From assembly GCA_035772785.1 (NCBI GenBank), contig JAOCPU010000015.1:372001-436000 (forward strand): DNA of 64,000 bases. Reading direction: 5' to 3'. Under the pieces are notes generated by a model. It was given only the letters and a program-made list of their open reading frames with translations. It made no database searches and was not told where the DNA came from. Shown piece after piece: positions 1 through 9,900 of the stretch (within the stretch, counting starts at the first letter, position 1; each line of letters starts with the position of its first letter). The DNA comes from Phlebiopsis flavidoalba (lineage: Eukaryota > Basidiomycota > Agaricomycetes > Polyporales > Phanerochaetaceae). Position numbers and translations under genes: made by a program.

Positions 1-387
1 ACCCGGGGTCCCCGTTCTGGCTGCTGGTTGGCACACGCCTTGATGGCCGACGTTTTCCTTAGAGGCTCATTGACAGGTTTGTTATCGGTGCGCCTCAGGC
101 GTTTCTACTCTGGCCCCACGGTTTACTCCAGGCTTGCCCAAGGGGTCGTAATTGGCGGACGGATCTTTCTGGGTAACGCCTGCACGCTCTGAGGGACTCG
201 GCTAAATTAGGCCATTTGCCAGCCGACCACAATCACCGTCGCCAAACCGACCTCTAGTAGCACTGACGCCACATACCGACGTCGGGCGGGGGCTAGCGCA
301 AAGGGCCGTGAATAAGGGAGCTATAACAATAAGTGGAGGCCGGAGAGACAGATAGTACACAAGAAAGCACTCAGCAAACACGACAGC
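1..387. other. Left edge, no gene recognised
   Basis: I see no conserved protein segment in any frame here. It is the 3' flank of the DUF2461 gene, which ends at the stop codon whose complement lies at 388-390. The short forward ORF beginning at 333 is antisense to the end of that gene and is treated as a shadow. Confidence 0.5.
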
Positions 388-2274
388 TCACTCTACTCCC
401 CCGCTTCTATTCCCTTCATCCTCGCCTGAGTCGTCGTCCGAGTCGCCCGTTGTCTTGGATCGTCATCAGGTCATTCAAACTACCTATAATCAGCACCGAG
501 ACAAAGTGCAACAGAAGACCTCGCCTACCAATGCACAAACGGGCGCAGTATCTGTACGAGCCGGCCTAGTTCCTCTTTGAAGTCTGGCTGGAGTACCTGC
601 TTGTCGGTAAACCTACATACAGTCTTATTTAGCGACACAATGGGTTATGTCGATTCGCGACGACAATTTACTCATAGGCGACTGCAAAACGACCGACATC
701 GGAGCAGGTCGATGTCCCTGGATTGGATTTGGTCAGACATTGTGGATTATTACTGGTGAAACAAACCCACTTGTGATTTTTATCCACACCCTTGGGCGCA
801 TTCTTTAATACTCATCCTCTCTTCCGAAAATGTTCTGCCTCTGACCCTTTGGATGAGGTTTTGCCTCTCCAAAAAGCCCGACGAACGTGGGATCAGAGAT
901 GATGTTTCTGAGCCTCGTAGACGAGCGAAGAAGGTTATTCCTGTCACACTCGAATCTCAGTCTTGTCCGATTGAAGCTTAGCTAGTTCCGCACCTGATTG
1001 TCGCCAGCTCGTTCTTTCCGGGGCACCAGCTCCCCGCGGCGATCAAACTCTGCCCCAGGACGTTACTGTCGCCACGCAAAATCAGCAATTGCCACAGAGA
1101 CATGAAACCATCGACTCACTCGAGCTAGCAACACCGCGAGACCTCGTCAGAAGCAGTCACAACAAAGAAGGACACAAACCCCCACACATGATCTGCACGC
1201 ACAATCAGCTCCGCGGCACCTACCCCGCCATGCCAGAGATCCACTCACATGCCGCAAAAATGCCCTTGCACCGCCCGCTCCGCGAGAAGCTCGCCGAGAA
1301 CCCGGTCTTGTACGGCGTCTTGTCGTTGCTAAACCTGACCTACAGAAGCCTAGCTCAGCACGTGCGCGGCAGGGATGTCGACGTGATCGACGTACGTCGC
1401 GGTAGATACGGTGGGTCACGTCTTTGGGGGGTAGGTGTGGGATTTTGCGGTCCGCTGCCACCAGCACGTCGGTGAAACTTTCGATGAAGGCTTTCCATTC
1501 CTTTCTCGGCAAGTCGATAGACGGGTTCTGTGTACGGAGAGCAATGAGTGAGAAGACCGCGTATATGTAGCCTAGGCGTAGTATACCATGCAGTTTGAAC
1601 CTGTTTGTGTATTAATGCATGCCATGGCCACGGCACTAACAGGACGGACGAACCATTCACGATCGTTACACTCTGGCCTCCTAAGCTGAGCCAGGAAGTT
1701 GAGCGTGTTCTGAGATATCTGCCAGGAGGTACTGAGCCGGTATTCAGTATAATATCAAGGCTTCAGCACTGCCTATAGGGTCACCCACCTACAATAACGA
1801 TTGAATCAGCTCGTGTCCTCGCCGTCTCAAGATCTAGACAAAACATCCTCACCTCGTCCAGTCTTGGGAGCTTCGACGACCCCTCCCAACGACCTCCTGA
1901 CCTTCCTCAAGCTCATACTCTTCTTCCTCTTCCTCTGCCTTTTTCTTCTTCTTCCGCGGCGACGCGCCCCCTTCTTAGGAGCTACCTTGGCCGCCGCCCC
2001 ACGCTTCCGTTTTCGCCGACTTCGAAGGCAGTTCTTCATCCAAATTCTCGCTGTCCAGCGACTCAGCCTACGCTCTCAGGCTCTTCCTCTTCCGCGACAT
2101 ACGCCTCGCTCTCTGGCTCGTCTCAGGAGACTCTTCAGGCTCTTCAACTTTCGCATTGGCCTTCAGGTTCTTTTTGGACGCTCGCGTCTTGGAAGAGCTC
2201 GCCTTAGGAGCTACAGGCTTCGAAGCCTTTGCCGCGCCTTTCGCGGCTCCTGAACGCGTCGTGCGTGTTGCCAT
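388..2274 (-). CDS. DUF2461 (PF09365) family protein, multi-exon, frameshifted
   Basis: The start ATG (complement of 2272-2274) opens a Lys/Ala/Ser-rich stretch (MATRTTRSGAAKGAAK), then an acidic/basic low-complexity region with EEP and KKKK/EEEEE clusters around 1,900-2,150. The DUF2461 domain follows over several exons: a PECNDREW-like segment near 1,660; KEWKAFIESFTDVLVA and PPKDVTHRIYRDV near 1,400-1,510; after a short intron, RFSNDKTPYKTGFSASFSRSG near 1,260-1,340; an AAGSWCPGKNELA-like segment near 1,010; KPHPKGQRQNIFGREDE near 830; and a C-terminal RPFVH...LNDLMTIQ ending in an Asp/Glu-rich tail with stop at 388-390. At least three one-base indels break the frame. DUF2461 has no established biochemical role known to me; the fungal proteins carry a long charged, probably nuclear, N-terminus. 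A decayed kinase starts divergently about 200 bp away. Domain identity is confident, exact splice sites are not. Confidence 0.85.
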
Positions 2275-2479
2275 TCTGTCTGCGGATATGTCAGCGTGTG
2301 GGGAAAGTAGTACTGGAGACGCTAGACGCGCGTGGTCAGTGTCATTAAGCGGGTCGGTGATGCCGGGCCCAGCGCGTGACGCGTCGCGTCGCGTCCGAGT
2401 CCGAACTTGGAGCTTGAAGTCTGATTCGTAGTTTCTAGCATCTGGACTCTTTCGAGGGCGGTATCTCGTACGCAAAGAC

Positions 2480-4720
2480 ATCTTCTAGAGAAGGCACTTT
2501 CACCCTTATCAAAGGCCCGACTCTTGCAAACCACCACAAGGGCAGAGGCCACTGCGTTACTGTAACTCTGAACAGGATGGAGAAGCACACCGTAGAAGTT
2601 TTTCTGTTGCAGATTTCATGCAAGATTACCTGCCAGGTGAGAACTGTACGCCGTGAACAATCTGAGCTTCAAGAAATCTACGAGAGTCTCAAGAAGGGTG
2701 TTGACGCTGCGAAGAAGGAGAAAGATCTTTACGAGCCGTGTGTTTGGTGAGTTGCATGCGCTCCTCTTGTTTAGCAGCTCATGTATCGAACCACGAGTAG
2801 TGCACCGCATTCAATGATTTTCTGACCAAGAATTCGAATTATGTCATGACGCAAACCGCAGATCGCACAGAGGGGGCATACGGTCGACTATATACCTGAT
2901 CTCTCTTTGTATCCAACGGACCCTCGCGCGCGCAAAGCCTGGGACGTTGAACCTCCTGAGAGTCACGAAGGCTCGCTGTACAAGGCGAAGATGGCTTTTG
3001 CTTGGGCCGTCTGCCACTTGGAGGTGAAGTACTCGGAGGCTAACGATCCTTTCGCGAGTTGGGGTACGAAGAAAAGGGACCCGTCGTTCAAGACCCGGAA
3101 TAAGCTCACTCGATACGTTGTCGAGACATTCCTACGCCAACATCGCGAGTTCACTTTTCTCATTGTCATATTTGGGCGCAAGGCCCGTCTCACCCGCTGG
3201 GACCACGCTGGTGTCATCTCCACTGACCCGTCGACTACACTGAGGATCCTGCTCTCCTTCTCAACTTCATCTTTCGACTTTTCGAATGCTAGCCGTGCTG
3301 CCCCAGGGGTTCGACACTAGCGTTTCTCTAGCTACCGACGACCAAATCAACAATCTAAAGGCTTATTGGGACTCGACGGACAATGAGTACGAGAAGAATT
3401 TCATTCGCGAGGATGTTGGAGGATGAGGATCTTTATCCTATGTGCCAGGTGCGCTTCAAGTTCTGCGATTCCGATTATTGAAGAGACTGACGGTTTTCAA
3501 CGTCTGTAATCCACGTAGCTGGATTGCCACGTTACTCCCCAATCGACCGGACAAGAGTCATCACAAGTATCTAGAAGGCACGAAGGTGACCCTCGTCATT
3601 GGCAAAAACATCGTGTACGAAGCGACTCGACGACAGGACGAGCAACAAAGGGATACTTTTGCGTTCTGCGAACGCTCGCAGCGCTGCTGTTCTTGAAGAT
3701 ATTCTGCGCGACGTTTCTTTCGGGATCCCTGGAGAATCGCGACGGAGATTGCCGACCGGTACAAGGATCTCCATCGCGACGCTGGTGTCCCACATACTTC
3801 CCATCCTCGTCGCTGGATCAGACACCAAACACTCAGAATCGACTCTGGGATGTGATCTGACGCCACTACACACTCGTACTCAAGAGCTCTTCCAAACCCA
3901 AAGACGTTACACTTGAAAACGGGTTCAGACTCGAATGGTCTTCGAGACGCTGGGCATCCCCGCTCAGCCAGTATGCTTCGTCGGCTAGTCTCATCAAAGT
4001 TCTTTACGGACGCTTTGAAAGCAGAGTGAGTAGTGTCTTCAGCATCTAGCGTGAAATATCCGATGATTACTTGCTCGCACGAATACTAGCTCATCAAAGT
4101 GCTGGGACAAAGGCGGGAATTCTACCATCGCGACATCAGTATTGGCAACATTCTAAATTGACGTTCAACTCTTCGGACAAGCAGCTACCCGACTTTTTTT
4201 TTTTTTTTACGTGCTGGGAGCGATTGGGGTTTGAGCCAAAGATGGAAACCAGATGGTGCCGACGACCGAGCAAGCGATACGCAGGTGTGTGCGTCTATAG
4301 TCCTCCCTAGATTCACAGGAGCAGCTACCATTTATTGCCGAACGGTAGGGGACGTGGGCCTTCATGTCCGGTCCTTCTCTGAGTTACCCGCTAAAGCCAG
4401 CCGAAGTGAGTGAGACTTGGAAAGTATCGTCCACGTCGAGAATCGACTATTGCACGCTTCGCTTCCACCAATAACTACAGTACACCGATGAATCCACGTG
4501 GGCCTCGACTCGCCGCCCACGACAACGAAAGCGCTTGCCAATTTCTTTTGGCACTTCTTCTCCGTAAAATACCAGCAGAATGGCCACTGCGTACGGCGGG
4601 AGCGAGCCAGCAAGTTTGAATCATATTCGGCATCCGCGTTGACTGGCAGACGTTGATGGAAGACTCGGAGAAGTATTTTCTCAAATTTGTGCCCTCCCGA
4701 ACGACACTCCACGAGCTATG
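2480..4720 (+). pseudogene. Fungal-type protein kinase FunK1 (Pkinase_fungal), copy 1, degraded
   Basis: Homologous segments appear in order but in different frames. N-terminal part: VADFMQDYLPG and ELQEIYESLKKGVDAAKKEK (2,610-2,740). FunK1 central region: YPTDPRARKAWDVEPPESHE, then a segment containing VIFGRKARLTRWDHAGVIS (2,910-3,230), then FDTSVSLATDDQINNLKAYW (3,310-3,370). Next come a GIPGE...VSHILPILVAGSD-like segment (3,600-3,830) and FETLGIP (3,940). The catalytic-loop motif HRDISIGNI is at 4126-4152, and GTWAFMSGP, diagnostic of this family, is at 4349-4375. A segment containing NFFWHFFSVKY follows near 4,540. FunK1 is a Ser/Thr-kinase-like family expanded in multicellular agaricomycetes. 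At least six frame changes and internal stops mean it is either a pseudogene or a badly sequenced gene. A second copy lies inverted at 5.6-8.6 kb. Confidence 0.85.
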
Positions 4721-5585
4721 CGCTTACCACTATGATTTCACTTGACCGAGGCCTCCTGAGCCGCTACAAAGCCCCTAACCGCCTGAATTCGACAATATAT
4801 GGCTATCCGAAGATTAAGCCCTTACGATCGACGTGCACGGGCGCCCCGTCCAGAAGACCCATTCAAAGACACACACTCGGATATCAAGGGTATATTCGAG
4901 ATGGCCTGTGGATGAGATACAGGACCTTCATAGCCAAAGGATGGGGCCATGAAGGATAAAACTCCAGACCAATTCTCAGGCCTGCCTAGCATTGTTTACG
5001 TCTACAACAGAAGTACCTTCTCATGCGTCTCCACCGAACCACAGCTCAATGCGGTCCAGATCAGCATTACGACTCTCTATCCGAAAAGCATTGCGTTCTC
5101 ATCATAATAAAAGGGTCACTAAAAGTTCGTGGGGCACCTAGAGATAATGGGCACGTGATCAAACAGCATTCGAGTTCAAGGACCAGCCTATTGTGGCAAT
5201 TGTACCTGTGCTCAAAAGCCAAAGCAGTCACAAATTGTTGACGAAAAAAAGAATGGTGGGTACGACGGCTGCTAGCGGCTTGTCTGACTGCTTTACATGA
5301 ATTGGTATCTCCAGCGCGAGGCGTTCGACGACGTCGTTGTTCTATTCTATTCCTGCACATTATAATCCCACATATAAATACAGCTACACACATGTCTGCG
5401 TACTGAAGATACTTAGATGAGAAAAGAAAGTTCGAAAGCCCCAAGCGGAAAAGAAGTAACAAAAACAGGAGCCGACAAGTATCACGCAGAGCACACACAG
5501 AGTGTAAAGAAGGCAAGAAGAAACAGAATCACCAGTTCGCCCGCGCCATTTTTAACCAGTGAGACATCACGGTCTCATATACACG
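4721..5585. other. Spacer between the two inverted FunK1 copies
   Basis: No recognisable gene. Around 5,340-5,470 the sequence resembles the 3' flank of the acetyl-CoA synthetase gene at 9,550-9,680: both contain TATAAT followed about 20 bases later by ACAGCTACACA and CTGCGTA, then an A-rich tract. This suggests a diverged direct duplication on either side of FunK1 copy 2. Confidence 0.4.
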
Positions 5586-5589
5586 ATTC

Positions 5590-8500
5590 CATCTCGTGAA
5601 TATCGGTCATACCATCTTGTTCATCTTGAGGCTGCAGCTTGAACTTGGCTCTCGCGGCGTTCCTAGCCAGGTCGTCTTGCTTACCGAGGTTTGTTCCTGT
5701 CGAGGGACTGAACGATGAAGGTGAGCAAATGGGAGGTAGAAGTGAGAAGAATCCAACGGTGTGAGTCAAAACACCGTCAAGAAGCAGTGAAGCACCGTAG
5801 TCCAAGGTGCGTATGCACCTTCGAGTAGAGCGAAGTATGGATCCCACCTCAGTGATGGATACTATCAAACTAATCAAGTCTGTACGTACTGAGATGAACC
5901 ACTACTCGCCAGACGTCCTGCGGTCGGAAGGAATAATGATCTGGCCTTGGAACGCGTGGAATTTACCGATGTTGGCGACTATGCAGAAGGATCTTTGTTG
6001 TCGGCGTACGTAGACAGTGGACGGTAGTTTCAAAAGAACTGATCTGGCGTCTTTATCCTTCATGGACCCCCCTCCCTATGGCTATGAAATCATGAATTTC
6101 GGTCCAAGGCCTCATTGAAATACCTCCAAATATCATGGCGTGTGGTCTTTGAAAAGGTCTTACTGGATAATGAGATGTCCTGGGATCCGAGCCTCCGTCT
6201 GGATTCCAGTTCCCACCGGGTGTGCTCCATCTCCGGAGCCACCCTCGCTGCCGGTAGCGGCTCAGTAGGTGTCCTCGTCAACGCGAACTCGTAGTGGCGA
6301 GCTCATCAGCGCATGGAGTCGTTCGACCAATTTCGAGAAGGAACGACCTTGCTAGAGTCTCCCATCATTTACCGCCAACTGAAAACTCGCGTGCAGTTCT
6401 ACACTCCAATAACTTGCGGTCTCCCCGCCGTAACCAGATAGCCGCCTTGTGCAAATGGGTTCGAAGAAGAAAGCCCCGAAACAAAGGTGGCAAGTGCATT
6501 CGTTGTCGTTGCGCCGAGTTGCTGGAGGCTACATGTGGGGAAATTTTTTCATCGGTTGTAAGTAGTAGGGGTGGATAGCGAAGAGTGCAATAGTCGAGGA
6601 CATGCACGACACTTTTCCAAATCGTCGCTCACATCGGCCGGCTTCAGCGGATACCTCAGAGAGGGGCCGGACATGAAGGCCCACGTGCCCTAGCACGGAG
6701 AAAGATAAGCTTTCTGCGGATCTAAGGGTAAACTTGTGAACGTACCAGACGCGATACGCGACATCGCTTGTCCGATCCCTCAAATACACCTGTGTCCCCT
6801 GGTTCCACCTTATTTTGCTGCAAGTCCCCAGTCGCTCCAGTCACGCCACTAGGCAGGCTGCATGTCGGGAGAGTGTACATCAATTAGGCATGTTTAGCCA
6901 ATACTGATGTCGCGTGGTGTTTATGAAATTCCCGCCTTGGTCCTGGCACTTGATGAGGCTAGTATTCGGCGAGAAACCTCAAATCGTCAGTATTGTACTG
7001 CTTAGATGCGAACGCACACACTGTGTAACCTTTCAAAGCGTCATAAAGAACTGTTTGATGAGACCGCCGACGAGGCATACTAGGAATCAGCTGGGAGCCT
7101 AGCCCTGTTCTCGCAAGACCATTCGAGTCCTGAACCCGTTTCAAGTTGAGCGTCTTTGGGTCTGGGAAAGAGTTCTTGAGTACGGGTGTTGTTAACTTTC
7201 AAATCACGTCCAAAGTCGAATCATGAGGTTTGGGTCGATCCGGGCGACGAGGATCGGGAATGATGTGGGACACCAGACGTGCATGGAGGATCCTTGTAGC
7301 CGCGCAATCTCCGTGTCGCGACCTCCAACTGAGTCTCGAGAAGGACAACGTCGCCAGAATACCTTCAAGAATAGCAGCACGCTGCGAGCGTTGACCAGAA
7401 AACGCAAAAATATCCACACTTGTTGCTCGTCCGGCACGGTGCGAGTCACTCCGTACCACAGATGTTGTGCCCAATGACGAGGGTCAACCTTTGTGTCTCT
7501 TTAGATTAATAGATTCTGTGATGCAACTGTCGTCGTGCGGTCGATCAGGGAGTACGCGGTCAACCCAGCTACGTGAATTAGAGACGTTGAAACGCCAGTG
7601 TAAGCTCTTTTCGTGTCACTCAAAATGAAAGACACCTTGCAAAGCGTTCACCTGGCTAAATAGGGTAAGATTCTTCATCCTTCCACCAATCTCACGGGAT
7701 GAAGTATTCTTTTCCTCGTACTCGCGGTTCCGTCGAGTGCCGCATACCTAAGCCTTTAGATTGAATGATTTGGTTGTCGGTCGCTAGAGAAAACGCTAGG
7801 TATCGAAACCCCTGAGGCCAGCACGGCTAGCATTCTCGAAAGTCGAAAAAGATGAAGTTGAGAAGGAGGAGCAGGATCCTCAGTCTGTAGTCGGAACGGG
7901 TGTGAGTGGATGATCACACCAGCGTGATCCCAGCGGGATGTAAGGCGGGCATTGCTCCCAAATGTAACTAATGAGAAAGGTGAACTCGCGATGTTGGCGT
8001 TAGGATCATGTTTCGACGACGTACTTCGAGTGAGTCTGAGACTACTTGTCTGGAACGACGGGTTGTCTCATTCGTACGTCCAATCCGCGAGTAAAGGATC
8101 GCAGACTCCGGATACTTCAACCTCCAATCTGAGGCAGAACACGGCCCAGGGCAAAAGCCACCCTGTGCCTTGTACGCGCGAGCACGTATGACATTTTGGG
8201 AGGTTTAACCTTCACCAGGGTTCGCGCCCACGAGGATCCTTTCGTAAACAAGGAGAGGTCGGGCTTATGGTCGGCATAGGCGTCTCTTCTATACGATCCG
8301 CGGTTTCCATCATGACGTGTTTCGACTTCTCTCCCCAGGAATTTGCTAATGCAGTGCACTACTCGTGGTTCAATCATGAGCTTATCTGAGCAAAAGAAAC
8401 GCACACGACTTACTAAAGGCTCGTGAAGATCCTTCTCCTTCTTCGCGGCTTTGACACCTCCTTGAGATTCTTGTAGATGTCTTGGAGCTCAGATTGTTCA

Positions 8501-8640
8501 CGTGTGCAATCCAGTCGCCTGGCAGGTAATCTCGCATGAAGTCTGCGACAGGAGACATTGTACAGTGTGCTTCTCCATCCCGTTCAAGCTACAGCAGTGT
8601 GGCCTCAGCCTTTGTGGTCGTATGCAAGAGTCGATGCTTT
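5590..8640 (-). pseudogene. Fungal-type protein kinase FunK1, copy 2, degraded, inverted relative to copy 1
   Basis: Reading the minus strand from about 8,640: an N-terminal segment containing SPVADFMRDYLPGDWIAHV (about 8,500-8,560), a helical QDIYKNLKE/KKEKDLHEPL segment (8,410-8,490), the same central and VSHIIPDPRR-type segment as copy 1 (7,200-7,480), an EF-H-x-HRDISIG catalytic loop with small indels near 6,890-6,920, and GTWAFMSGPSLRYPLKPAD, of which GTWAFMSGP maps to 6664-6690. The tail contains SKTFSKTTRHDIWRYFNEAL (about 6,100-6,170), and a likely C-terminus runs to KFKLQPQDEQDG near 5,630. The two copies share colinear nucleotide similarity (for example 3,590-3,860 against the complement of 7,200-7,480) but with many indels. 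It is probably a pseudogene, though the high indel rate elsewhere in the window prevents certainty. The 5' end abuts the 3' flank of acetyl-CoA synthetase. Confidence 0.82.
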
Positions 8641-8649
8641 AACGAGAAC

Positions 8650-9720
8650 GGAGGGAGTCCACCTCTCATTGCGGGCGTCTCAGCTTGGGTGGGCGATCAC
8701 AGAACCAAGGAGTGATTCCTCGGGTCTCGGCAGTAAGGAGGAAAGGGAATGCAGGGGGGGGGCGTTGGGGCGGGGGGGGGTGATTTTTCGAGGCTGCGAG
8801 CCAGCGATGCCCTAGAATAGTCAGTTTACGACGTGGCGTTTGAGGGCCGTCAGAGTCGGTCTGAGGACCTGCCTATCGCTTTCGCTAGCGGCCGGTATCT
8901 TTTCGATTTACGACGAGGCGGTCCCGGTTGTGGGGATTCGTCTGTCAGGATCGTAGAGATTAAAGAATAGTAGCACAGTGCAGAGTGCTCGCCCTAAAGA
9001 CTCCGCAAATTCGCCGCACGTACCGGGGATCTAGACGCAATGTTGCCAAAGGAGAAGTTAGGGACTTGTGGCGAAAGTGGTAAACAAGCACCTGGGTGAC
9101 CGGCCCACGATGAGTATGCTCCCACACGGTCAAATTGTGCGCATGGGTTGGAACGCACTTGATGATATAGCCGTCCGATATTGACGAGCTCTGTCTGGGC
9201 TTCTGTGCCGTATGTATATGTCAGTATGACTGTTGTTCAGCGTAAAGGAACCGTGGGACTTTGGAGCGAAGCTTACGAACTTGTGTTGCCAAAAGCGTCC
9301 GACTCGGCATATCACACCGAATCTCAGCCTGACAGTCTGACGCTTGAATACCTGTTTGAATATTCGACGTTGAATATTGAATGACTACTCACTACGGACC
9401 CTCGAAAGGCAGCATCTGAATCAATGCACTCGGCTGGGTACTGTAGCCTCTTCGCTCTGTCCAAGGGTGCGCATGTGTGCAGTGGCCCGAACAACACTCG
9501 ATTGATCAATGCCCCGAACATTTGCGGAGGAAGTAGAAGCACGAAGCAAGTCGTTTGATTTTGTTTCAATCTGTCGTATTATAATTCATTGAAATAGATA
9601 CAGCTACACAATTCTCTGCGTAAGTTAGATGATAGAGCGAGAACAAGACAGGGCTGAACAAACAAACAAAACACGAGCCAATCCCTCATACACACAAGCA
9701 AAAAGAAGAAGCTCAGCCAG
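8650..9720. other. Gene-free stretch with G-homopolymers
   Basis: No conserved protein segment seen. At 8,750-8,785 there are several G runs of 4 to 10 bases close together, a potential G-quadruplex or sequencing trouble spot. The stretch 9,550-9,720 is the 3' flank of acetyl-CoA synthetase. Confidence 0.45.
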
Positions 9721-9734
9721 TCCCATCCCAGCGC

Positions 9735-9865
9735 CACGCCTACGCGCACCTCCGCGAAGCCCTTCGTCTTGATGACCTCCACGATGCTCAGGGTCAGCCA
9801 GTGTCGACAGGGGTCCCCGAGCCCGTCCGCCTCGCCCGCGGACGATCTTGAAGCGCAGTTGGATG

Positions 9866-9900
<35 letters not shown>

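Noticed and set aside
3561..3873. Several overlapping minus-strand frames over FunK1 copy 1
   Set aside because: They are antisense to recognisable kinase segments and have no motif of their own.
4194..4208. T homopolymer as a terminator or poly(A) remnant of a retroelement
   Set aside because: An isolated T run within the FunK1 remnant with no target duplication or LINE/SINE sequence around it.
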